Source: Rhynchospora pubera (lineage: Eukaryota; Streptophyta; Magnoliopsida; Poales; Cyperaceae). From it: a DNA stretch of 64,000 nt. The position numbers and the translations under genes were made by a program. Below the pieces are notes generated by a model that saw nothing but the letters and a program-made list of their open reading frames with translations, had not been told where the DNA came from and made no database searches. The stretch lies in assembly GCA_028095005.1 (NCBI GenBank), contig CM051459.1, positions 278,213,229 through 278,277,228 of the forward strand. Direction: 5' to 3'. How positions within the stretch are numbered: the first letter of the stretch is position 1; every line of letters begins with the position of its first letter. Positions 1-9,171 of this stretch are shown piece after piece.

Positions 1-1
1 A

Positions 2-172
2 TCAACCATGCACAATTCCTCATTGAATGAAGGAGATGAAGAGGACAGCCACCATGGCTATCTTACAAAAGATTGTGAAGACACTGATTCTCCTCTGATG
101 GCAATAACCTTCTGTCATCTGCATTGTAGGCTTAATTTATTTAATTTTTACTTTCATGTGTTTACATTGTAG
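2..172 (+). other. Possible last coding exon of an upstream gene
   Basis: A frame open from base 2 to a TAG at 170-172 reads as a hydrophilic, acidic stretch (residues such as NEGDEEDSHHGYLTKD) and then a Leu/Phe-rich end. The acidic part looks more like real coding sequence than the AT-rich spacer after it. No family is recognised and no start lies inside the window. It could equally be chance or UTR. Confidence 0.15.
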
Positions 173-988
173 GCTTCTTCGACTATTAGACACAATAACA
201 TTACCGGTTTAGCACCTTTTTAATTAAGGCAGCAAAACACAATTATATATTCATTTTTATTATAGTATGAAATGAAAATTTAAATTTCAAATAACCTTTT
301 ATGACATATAATGAATTTCAAACTTATTGCGATCTATAATGTTTTACTCAACTGTAATAGATTTTTTTTCCCTCAGATTTTACTTTTTTTTTTTCTAGCC
401 GATAAAGTTAGAAAGGAGAAGTCGGAGAAAAAGAAACTGTGTTGGTTTCAACTGATTACATTTTCACATAATCGTCGTAAACTATTGTTGGTTTGATCCA
501 GATAATATAAAAGCGATATATGAGTATTTTTCTGTAGATGTAGATTTAAATTCTATCTCTACTCCTAAACGCACTGATGCGAATAATATTATTCTGTTTC
601 TTTATTTGTCCGCGTATGAGAGAGCATATATCTGATTAACGAATCCATCTTTTTTTAATCTGACAAAATATAGCTAACTGTAGATCCGATGAGTATTTAT
701 CCTGTCTATCCCGCTTTAGCTTAGCCTCCTGCCCTCCTGTAATCCCCAATAAATTTGCCCGCTTTGGAAATATTATCAATTATGTCTTCTTTCTGATGCT
801 AATGATATTTTATTATCCTGAAAAATCATTCTTACACTAAATTAATATGAATACATAATTTTGTTTTTCTCATAGAAATAGACTTGGGCCCGGATCCGAA
901 GGCACTCTTGTGTAACTAACCCACATCCAAAACCACACCACAAACTTCACTTTTCAATGGGCTAGGGTCTAGGGACCAACAAAATTTC
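173..988. other. AT-rich spacer, no gene seen
   Basis: Only short low-complexity frames and T-rich tracts occur here. No repeat with clear ends, RNA gene or coding signature was found. It probably holds the 3' flank of an unseen left-hand gene and distal upstream sequence of the CURT1 gene. Confidence 0.5.
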
Positions 989-996
989 CCCACAAC

Positions 997-1275
997 TAGG
1001 CCTGTCTAACGTCCACTACGTACACGGAAAATAGAGATTCCGTTATCTGTTCCGTTACAGAAACGGTATATACCAACAATTTCGTTAGCCGTTCCGTTTG
1101 GACGGAACGTGACGGAACGACTAAAATTGAACTATATACCACACAAACGAATGACGAAATCCGTTCCGTTAGCCGTTCCGTTTCAGAAACGAAATGCAAA
1201 TCTATACCGTTAGCCGTTCCGTTGGAACGGAACAGCCACGGAATAACGTGGACGAATCCTCCGTCTCCAGGCCTA
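997..1275. mobile_element. Non-autonomous hAT-type MITE with 8-bp TSD
   Basis: A 279-bp element starts TAGGCCTG and ends CAGGCCTA, a terminal inverted repeat. It is flanked by a perfect 8-bp direct repeat CCCACAAC (989-996 and 1276-1283). An 8-bp duplication with TAGG...CCTA ends is the hAT-superfamily signature. The interior has several short inverted copies of CCGTTCCGTT/AACGGAACGG and no transposase. The minus-strand frame across it is not a gene. It lies about 215 bp upstream of the CURT1 start codon. Confidence 0.8.
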
Positions 1276-1283
1276 CCCACAAC

Positions 1284-1491
1284 CACCTCTTCAAAAGATT
1301 AAGAAGATAGGCAACCAACCAATCACAACAAACCCCTCTGCCAAGTGTCATCCCTCCATTAATTCAGCGCCAATAGGTGGTAAAGCAAAACAGAAAACAA
1401 AGATAGAGTGAGTGAAGAGGCGCTAGCAAGGAGAGAAAGGTAGCTAGAGCGCCACAAAGCGTATTATTATTATACAAATTAATCGCTACAA
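1284..1491 (+). promoter_or_regulatory. Proximal promoter and 5' leader of the CURT1 gene
   Basis: This segment lies between the hAT-type MITE and the ATG at 1492. A GCCAAT-like box occurs near 1369. The purine-rich stretch 1380-1450 looks like a plant 5' leader. No convincing TATA box is visible, which is common for plant photosynthesis genes. The transcription start is not placed. Confidence 0.35.
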
Positions 1492-2923
1492 ATGGCGGTG
1501 GCGACGGCATTTTCTACAGCGGTTCTAGGAGGAGCTCGGCTGGCCACTTCCGGATCCGTCTCGCCTCGCTCTCTTCTTCTACCGAAGCGTGCTGCTTGTT
1601 CTTCTTCCTCGTTCTCTTCTTCTCTTGTATCAGCACCCCATTTCCAAGGTATCTCTATCCGAATCAACAGTAGTTAATACAGTCTTCATCAAACAAAAAT
1701 AAATAATATATATCTATTTCCTTTTCTAAGTTTTCTTTTTTCCTTCTGAAACCATTAAATCCTATAGAAAAACTAGGCACCACAATCTGGCTATGAATTT
1801 AATTCTTTGTGAATTAATTTGACATTAAAAGAAGTTCAAGTTTTACTTTTTCCTGGTTGGTTTCTGGCTTTCTGTAGCAGGAACAGCCGGTGGACAGGCC
1901 CACCTTAAATCCAGCTGCATAACTAAATTTCACATGATTGACGTAATTTTTGTCAAACATTTTAAATAAAGAAACTCTAAATATCATCAATTCTTTTTTT
2001 TTATTTTTTCTTTGATAGAATCACAAAGGTTCACTTTGCTCCGAGTGAAAGCCACTTCAGAAGATACCTCAACTTCTTCTGATGAACTTATTAATGATTT
2101 GAAAGCAAAGGTGCAAGTCTAGTTTTGTCACTTTTCAGCATGTTCGTCCTCTTACCACTATTCACTATTTTTCCATTTAACCTGGATAATTAACTTCTGT
2201 AGTGGGATGCAATTGAGAACAAGTCGACAGTGTTTTTGTACGGAGGTGGCGCACTTGTCGCAGTCTGGCTGTCTTCAGTTGTAGTTAGCGCAGTTAATTC
2301 AGTTCCGTTGGTACTGATCTGTTCTCTCTTTCTAAAATTGATGAACTTTACCTCACATTCAGGGGCGGATCCAGTGGTGGGGCGGGTGGGGCTAGAGCCC
2401 CACCTACCGCCGTCGAGTCCTGAAGTCCCTCTTTAGCCTTAATGAATTTTTTCAGCCATTGGAGCACTCAAAGGTGGGGCTGAACAGAAGAAGAGAAACC
2501 GTTCGATCAAATAATTCATTAGAGCACTCAGCCCCATCTAAATATTTTTGCTAGATCCGCCACTTCTCACATTTGCTATTTTGCTTTGATCCAATTCTTG
2601 TATCTAATGTGAGGCTTGACATGATCTCTGTTCTTGTGTAGCTCCCAAAATTAATGGAGCTTGTTGGACTTGGTTACACTGCATGGTTTGTTTACCGTTA
2701 CCTACTCTTCAAGGTAAACTTAATTCATTCAAATTCAATAGTGGAAAGAAAATTGAATATATATACTACATAGATAACTAATCTGCTCTTGCACATCCCC
2801 AATTTTTTGTTATCTTTCTGAGTGTTTAAATCCTGTTATTTATGCTAATTTCAGGAAAGCAGGAAAGAGTTAGTTAGCGACATTGAAGAATTGAAGAAAA
2901 AGATTGCTGGTACCACCGAGTAA
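1492..2923 (+). CDS. CURT1A: CURVATURE THYLAKOID 1A-like protein (five exons)
   Basis: Exons are 1492-1648, 2019-2110, 2203-2310, 2642-2713 and 2855-2923. All introns are GT-AG and the spliced frame gives 165 residues. CURT1 proteins oligomerise at grana margins and bend thylakoid membranes. Residues 1 to about 63 are Ser/Ala-rich and basic with few acids, a chloroplast transit peptide, probably cleaved near RVKA. An amphipathic helix follows (DELINDLKAKWDAIENK). Then come two membrane segments, about 90-117 (YGGGALVAVWLSS) and 120-142 (LPKLMELVGLGYTAWFVYRY), and a charged C-terminal helix (ELVSDIEELKKKIAG). The order, length and motifs match plant CURT1A more closely than B, C or D, from memory. 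The start is the first ATG that gives a transit peptide. Intron 3 carries a MITE-like insert. Confidence 0.93.
2361..2566. mobile_element. MITE-like insert in CURT1 intron 3
   Basis: The sequence begins AGGGGCGGATCCAG and ends with the near complement CTAGATCCGCCACTTC. The flanks TCACATTC (2353-2360) and TCACATTT (2567-2574) match at 7 of 8 bases. This suggests a small hAT-like MITE of about 206 bp lying fully inside the intron, with splice sites untouched. It is more GC-rich than the surrounding intron. A frame running through it from exon 3 is intron read-through, not a variant protein. The exact ends are uncertain. Confidence 0.5.
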
Positions 2924-4172
2924 ATTTATTTCTCTGAAGGGTTTTTGAAGAATTCTGAGTGTGCTTATGAGTTGCTTTATCCTAGTTTAATATATATATG
3001 CCATGATGCAATTTGATGTACGATGATGTTCTCTTTTTTTCTTATTTTTTTCTTCTTTATTTCTTCTTCTTTTGTATCCATCATGACCATGATAAGACGG
3101 GGGAGTTGTTCTTACATCGTCCTGACCTTTTATTTGGGTTTTGTATATGTTTTGTTTCCTTCAGTATTCTATATTCTGAGCTATGGTAAATGGTACGAGA
3201 AGCAACGAAAGTATGAAACCGTTGGCGGATTTATATGGTCCAAATAGGACAAAGTCCCAACTTTTTATTCAAATATATATTTTAGTATTATATGTGTATT
3301 TTTAAAAAGGTTATATTATGACCCCCATAAAAATACAACAGTTATTCCACAATTGACTTCCATAATTTGAATCTAATGGTTTTTCTACAGTCGTCATATT
3401 AATAACAAATGATATGATATGTAAATGTATGAAGCCCAAATAAATAAATGATGACTAGTATTTCCTTCCTGTGATATTAAATTGCTTTATATATAATCCC
3501 GCTTTGGCATTGCGATGGGGAAATGCATATCCAATTAATAAGTTTATAGGACTAGATTAGGATGGCGCATGATTACAGCAGTTTGTAAGCCACAATTTTA
3601 AAATTATAAAGATCCAATTAAGATGTCAATTCCCCAAGCCGGCAAGGGGATCGTATCCTCTTACAACCATTTTTCGATCCGAGCCGTCTGATTTAATCTC
3701 AACGGTTAGATTTTTTCGGACCTATCAATCATGGTATTATGCACGGAGCATCTATAGCCGTTGAGATTAAATCAGACGGCTGAGATCGAAACCATCCATT
3801 GGATGGCCATCCAGAGAATGCGAAGTCAGCCGGCGAGCCCCAAGAACAACAGTTTAGCGGGTAATGGGTCCGTTTAAGCATGAATGGAGGATCTCATGTT
3901 TTTTTTTTGTTGAACCACTAGCGAATGTGCCAGTAAAGTGTCAAAACTTGTACCGCTAATTTATTTTTTAAAAGGTCTTGTACCGTTAACTTATTAGTTT
4001 CTATTTACAAATCGAAATATTAAAAATGGAATATTTTTTATTTAGTTTCATTATGTTTATAAATTTTAAGTAAATCGTTTAAATATAATTTTATTGTATA
4101 ATAATACTGAATTTCTACATAAAATCGGTCGTATTTAACTTCCAAGTTTTCAACTTATAGAACTATACAAAC
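2924..4172. other. CURT1 3' flank and spacer up to the LINE
   Basis: This includes the likely 3' UTR of the CURT1 gene (T-rich from about 2925 to 3260) and AT-rich spacer. No coding gene is seen. The one structured item is the inverted repeat at 3676-3787. Confidence 0.5.
3676..3787. repeat. 30-bp inverted repeat, small foldback
   Basis: The 30 bases at 3676-3705 (core GCCGTCTGATTTAATCTCAA) are the reverse complement of 3758-3787 with two mismatches, around a 52-bp spacer. Outside the arms, GCCGGCAAGGGG and GCCGGCGAGCCC also sit on the two sides, so this may be the core of a larger degraded MITE of about 200 bp. No TSD was identified. Confidence 0.6.
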
Positions 4173-4189
4173 AATTTAACGGGTGTTTT

Positions 4190-5329
4190 GTTAGATCTTT
4201 TCTTCATAGTAGGTTTGGTTACAAAATTTTACCAGCGGTAGGATCTGCTGGGGGAATTTTGGTAGGCTATAATGAAGATAAGTTCATTATCTTATATAGT
4301 CATGTTGCAAACTTTAGTGTGTCCCTTTTAGTGAAGGACAGAAAGGATAGCTTTATTTTTGGTATTACTGTAGTTTATGCCCCTACAAATTATGGACTTA
4401 AAAAACTTTTTGTTAAAGAGTTAATTGATTTGAGGAGCCTGTGGGGAGGGGCTTGGATTTTGTGTGGAGATTTCAATATGATCAGGTATAGACATGAGAA
4501 AAATAATTCCAAATTCAATATTGCTGGTGCTAATTTGTTCAATTATGCGTTAGATCAGTTAGAATTGATAGAGTTTCCTTTAGTAGGCCAGAAATATTCA
4601 TGGACCAATCAAAGAATTATTCCATGTATGGCTTTGCTTGATAGATTTTTTTGTTCTTACGATTGGCAATCTCATTATTCTGATACTTTAGTTAAGGCTT
4701 TTCCTAGATATAAATCAGACCATGCTCCTCTCTTACTATATTCAGATACTAATGAGAGGGAACAGCCCATTTTTAGATATGATAAAAGATGGGCTGACGA
4801 ATCAGATTTTGTTGCACTGTTGTCAAAATGGTGGCAACCTATGAGAAGAGGTGGTAATAAAGCCTTTCTCTGGTCTAAAAGAATCAAAGAAATTAGGAAA
4901 AAGATGAAGGGTTGGGCTAAAAATTTTTATGGCCTGATTCATAAAAATAAAGCCCAGAAGTTGGATATTATTAAATATCTTCAACAAATTGAAGAAGAGC
5001 GAGAGTGGTCTTCAGAAGAACATAATGAATATATGGAGAGTAAACTTTTTCTAGATAAGTTGTATGATGATGAACATTTGTATTGGAATATTCGATCCAA
5101 AACTAAATGGTTACTAAAAGGTGACAATAACACCAAATATTTCCATCAAATTGCTACTATGAGAAAAAAGAGAGATTTAATTTTAGGGATGAATATAGAA
5201 GGGTCTTTTACTAATGATTTGGGACTCATAGAGCATCATATAATTGATTATTATAAAAATCTTTTTGGTGTTGAAGGTGAGATATATGCTATAATGGATG
5301 AAGCCTTTTGCATGATTCCGTCAGAGTGA
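4190..5329 (+). pseudogene. LINE endonuclease domain, C-terminal part (broken)
   Basis: The frame is open from the first base of the element, so the N-terminus was lost by 5' truncation. Recognisable exonuclease-endonuclease-phosphatase motifs are PAVGSAGGILVGY near the start, VVYAPTNY, CGDFNMIR (metal-binding Asp/Asn) and the terminal KSDHAPLL. This enzyme would nick target DNA to prime reverse transcription. The remaining ~150 residues form the linker to the reverse transcriptase (KTKWLLKGDNNTKYFH). The frame ends at 5329, where the reading moves by a frameshift (between about 5300 and 5325) into the next frame. Confidence 0.88.
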
Positions 5330-6735
5330 AGCATGAAGATGGGCTCTCTTTGATCCAACCTTTTACCGAGCAAGAAATTGTAGATGCACTATATGCTTCA
5401 GCAGGTGATAAAATCCCTGGACCTGATGGTCTATCCTTTGCTTTTTATCAAAAATTTTGGAGTGTGGTTAAGGAAGATATACTTAACTTGTTCAATGATT
5501 TCTTTCTTCACAATCTTGATATTTCCAAACTTAACAAAGCCATGATTAAATTGATACCAAAAAAATTAAATGCTGAGGAAGTTAAACAATTCAGGCCTAT
5601 ATCTCTGATAAATTGCAGTTATAAGTGGGTCACCAAAGTACTCACTAATAGACTTGAACCTGTGGTAAATGCTTTGATTGACCCTTCTCAAGCAGCTTTT
5701 ATGAAAAATAGATATATTTTAGATAATGTGGTCTGTGCCTCAGAAATTATTCATGATGTTCATAGTGGAAAACATGAAGGTATAGTTCTGAAAATAGATT
5801 TAGAAAAAGCTTATGATAGAGTTAATTGGTAGTTTTTATTTGTTATGATGGAAAATAGGGGTTTCCCTACTAAGTGGGTTCAGTGGATTAAATCCCTCCT
5901 AATCGGTGGCCATACTTGTATTAATTTGAATGGCACTTTGTCTCCCTATTTTGAGATTAAAAGAGGGTTGAAACAAGGAGACCCTTTATCTCCCCTCTTG
6001 TTCAATCTTGTTGCAGATACATTGAACCAGATGATTAAAAAATCCAAGATTGCAGGGTATATTTCAGGCTTAGGACCCATGATTGAAGGGGAGGGTCAAC
6101 TTACAAATCTCCACTATGCAGATGATACAATCATCTTCTGCAAGGCAGAGCCTGCGGTTATACAAGCAGTGAAATGGACTTTCATAGCTTTTGAGGCTCT
6201 TACAGGTATGAAAGTCAATTATACTAAATGTGAGGTCTTTGCTATTAATATAGAGCATGAGAGAGCCCTGAACTTGGCCAATTTATTTGGATGCTCTCTA
6301 GGGAACTGGCCTTTATTGTATCTTGGAATACCTGTGCATTGGAAAAATATTTCTTTGGCTGATTGGGATCCCATAGTTGAAAAATGTCAAAAGAAATTGT
6401 AAAGTTGGGCTGGTAACTTGTTATCCTATGGAGGCAAGCTGATTTTGATAAATAGTGTACTTTCATCTCTACCTACTTATATGATGTCTTTTCATCATAT
6501 GCCTTCTAAAGTGCGACAAAAAATTGATACACTTCGATCCAATTTTTTGTGGAATGCTGGTACCTCTAGAAAAATTCATTTATTTAATTGGGAGGGGGTT
6601 TGCCGGCCCAAAGAGAGAGGGGGTTTAGGCATTACAAACTTGTGTCATTTTAATACAGCTTTATTAAGTAAATGGATTTGGAGATATAAGGACCCTAACT
6701 GTTTTGGATGGTGGAAAATCTATTATTCAGGCTAA
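5308..6735 (+). pseudogene. LINE reverse transcriptase (stops at 5830 and 6400)
   Basis: The frame carries the plant LINE reverse-transcriptase blocks in order: PGPDGLSFAFYQKFW, KQFRPISLINCSYKW, DPSQAAFMKNRYILDN, KIDLEKAYDRVNW, GLKQGDPLSPLLFN and the catalytic YADD at 6115-6126. After it come LTGMKVNYTKCEV and the PLLYLGIPV block. A TAG at 5830-5832 follows DRVNW and a TAA at 6400-6402 follows KKL, where related elements read through. A frameshift near 6704-6735 then moves the C-terminal part into another frame. The catalytic box survives, but no full-length protein can be made. Confidence 0.92.
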
Positions 6736-7900
6736 GTACCGATATAGCAGAAATCATAAAAAATGGTCTCTTTTCTGGAAAAATTGTTTGAATTGTGAAC
6801 CAATAGTTAATATTTTTAGAGGTATTACAATTGGCAATGGTAATGACACTAATTTTTGGGAAGATAATTGGTTAAGTAATTCCTCTTTAAAAATTGCTTA
6901 TCCTCATTTGTATGCTATCTGTGATGATCATTCTCTTACTGTTGCTAAAGCAGTGGAGGATAACTTTAGAAATATTCATTTTAGACGACAACTTTCTTTT
7001 GTGCAACATAGAGATTTTATGTTTCTAATTCAGGATGTTTCTAGAGCTTTAGAGCTCCCTCTAAATGACACTAGTGATACAGTGATTTGGATGGGGAATA
7101 ATAAAGGACAATTTAGAACTAGAGACATCTATTTGACGGTGGAGGATAGAGGAATAGTTAGTTCATTTTATGATCATATTTGGAAACTCAAAATACCCTT
7201 GAAAATTAAAGTGTTTCTATGGTTATTATGCAGGAAACGATTACTTACTAGATCTTGTCTTAGAAGTAAAGGTTGGGATTGTCCTATTAACTGTGTTTAT
7301 TGCTCAGATGAGGAAGATATTGACCATCTTTTTTTTGCTTGTTCTCATGTACAAGTGGTATGGAAGTGGTTATTGCTGAAATTTAATATACAGATGGCAC
7401 CTCAATCTCTAGATGATTTTCTTGTTCTTAACAATTTGATAACTGAACATGAAAAAATGAGCTTCAGATTGTGTAGTTCGGCACTTTTGTGGACTTGCTG
7501 GCTTTTGAGAAATGATGTCTGTTTTAATGCCACAGGGAGTGCAACTTTAAGATGCCACTGTACTAAGATTAAATCACTCCTTTCATACTGGTCAGGTCTA
7601 TGGCCTAGTGACATAGGAGTACAGGTGAAGGCCATGATGGAGGAGATGTTGCCTTTCCAACTGGAAGGGGTTGATCAGACATATACTCTTTGGCGAGCAC
7701 CTGGAGGGCATGGGAATGATGGACAGAGGGACATTCAGTATTTCTCCAATGCAGTGGAGTTACAGGAGCTTGCAATGGGAGGATCAATGGGGAGATCAAT
7801 GTGTGATGTGGCAGTCCATTCGGTTTGTATTTGCAGTGTGACAGTCTTTTGTTGTTCTCTGTTACTTGAAGAGAGCAGTCTTGTTCAATGGGGAGATTAG
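6704..7900 (+). pseudogene. LINE C-terminal region with zf-RVT domain
   Basis: This continues the reverse-transcriptase frame after a frameshift. Typical plant LINE pieces are GNDTNFWEDNW (~6838) and the zf-RVT domain at about 7130-7400. That domain includes IWKLKIPLKIKVFLWLL, the CPINCVYC and DIDHLFFACSH metal-binding Cys/His and the following VWKWLL. zf-RVT is a putative nucleic-acid binding domain found at the C-terminus of plant L1-type elements. The sequence after about 7640 (frame still open to 7900) and the 3' UTR to 8200 show no further domain. Confidence 0.85.
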
Positions 7901-8346
7901 TTTTTTGAAGTTTGCAATAATTAGGGACTCAGCGGTCAATGTTGAGTTCCCTGTCTGGTTGATTAGTCAATAGCAATAATTGTGTTTTTAGGGGCTGAGT
8001 TGCATTTGTGTAAGGTGGTTTTGAGATAACGAGTTTGTTGCTGGAGTTTTTTCATTAGGGTCCAGCTTTATAGATTGGAGTAGTGTTCTCCATTCGTTTT
8101 GTTTTTTTTCTGTCTTTTAGTTGCTGAAAAACTTTGTATGATTGCTTTTCTGTTAAAAAGGAAAAGTGGTAGAGCGCCTCCTCTACTTATTTTCAAAAAA
8201 AATTTAACGGGTGTTTAACGGGTTCTGTGAACATTCGCGCCAGATCCGAATTCGGCCATAAAGTCTCGGTTGTATTAAATGAATTCCATCTATGTCGAGA
8301 CATCTCTTCTCGAAGCGTCTTCTCTCTTCTCTCGACCAATCGATCA

Positions 8347-8766
8347 ATGAATGTGATCGCCGCCTCCGCCACACCACCACCACCAATGCCTCCCGCTTTA
8401 AAAACCGTACTCTCCTCCTCTCTCTCTCTCCATTCCCTCCCAATTCACTTCTCACACACTCTCTCTCCTGACTCTTCTCATCTCTTCTAGGTTCGAGTAG
8501 TCGTCAAGGGGCGCGTTCAAGGCGTCTTCTTTCGCGATTGGACAGTGGAGAACGCCAGACAGCTCGCGCTTAACGGCTGGGTCCGAAATCGCCGAGACGG
8601 GACCGTGGAGGCCGTCTTCTCGGACAAACCCGAATCAGTGCAAGAGATGGTCGACCGCCGCTGTCGGGTGGGGCCCCCAGCCGCTGTCGTCACTGGGTTG
8701 GACGCTTTTCCTTCTGACGAGGCAATTGATCCTGCTCAGGGTTTCCAACGCAAACCCACGGCTTAA
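8347..8766 (+). CDS. Acylphosphatase (two exons)
   Basis: Exon 1 is 8347-8406, then an 84-bp GT-AG intron 8407-8490 and exon 2 8491-8766, giving 111 residues. Acylphosphatase hydrolyses acyl-phosphate bonds such as in acetyl or carbamoyl phosphate. The signature GRVQGVFFR carries the phosphate-binding Arg (residue 35) and GWVRNRRDGTVE the catalytic Asn (residue 53). The end of exon 1 (KT) joined to VRVVVKG restores the N-terminal edge of the ferredoxin-like fold as in other plant copies. Unspliced, the frame meets a TAG at 8488-8490, which supports the intron. Met14 is a possible alternative start. The LINE ends ~150 bp upstream, so its promoter was split or moved. The exon GC content is higher than its surroundings. 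Confidence 0.9.
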
Positions 8767-9171
8767 TTTGTAAGAGAATTTCTCTTTTCATTGTCATCGG
8801 GTTTGATTATGATTGGGTATTTTGAAATTAAGCTAATTGTACTGGTATTTAGTAACCAAATTTCAGTGAATTATGCATATATATAGTTTGTGTGTGTATT
8901 AATTTGAGTGTATGATGTGTACTGCAATATTTATGGTGCTGAAATATATTATACCAGAGATCGTGCTTAGTTATTAAGTTCCAAACTTGGAGTTGAATAT
9001 TGCTTCCATCTTAAAATTGAGTGACAAAGTTCCATGTATAATCTTGGGATGTAATAAGATTGGTACAGTTAAGTTATTCATTAAGCTTCTCTTTGTCATG
9101 AGGCCAAGTACATGATTTTGTTTACACTAATCTATTGCTATAGTTTGGTACTAAAACATACATTAACAAGC
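8767..9171. other. Convergent intergenic space
   Basis: About 400 bp of AT-rich sequence lies between the stop codons of the acylphosphatase gene and the NPF gene, which point at each other. It must hold both 3' UTRs and polyadenylation sites, so the transcripts may overlap. No further gene is seen. Confidence 0.6.

Larger units (their letters stand above)
4189..8200 (+). mobile_element. 5'-truncated, inactive LINE retrotransposon
   Basis: A 4.0 kb element is flanked by a perfect 16-bp TSD, AATTTAACGGGTGTTT, at 4173-4188 and 8201-8216. It ends in a short A run (8195-8200 plus the first bases of the TSD). It codes in order for the C-terminal part of an apurinic-type endonuclease, a LINE reverse transcriptase and a zf-RVT domain. 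The usual ORF1 and the endonuclease N-terminus are missing, as expected from incomplete reverse transcription. Two in-frame stops and two frameshifts make it dead. It lies just upstream of the acylphosphatase gene in the same orientation. Confidence 0.93.

Noticed and set aside
996..1286. 96-codon minus-strand frame
   Set aside because: It spans exactly the hAT-type MITE and its TSD. The frame arises from its palindromic repeats.
2230..2436. Frame extending CURT1 exon 3 into the intron
   Set aside because: The reading beyond 2310 is intron and MITE. A GT donor at 2311 and perfect continuation in exon 4 support splicing.
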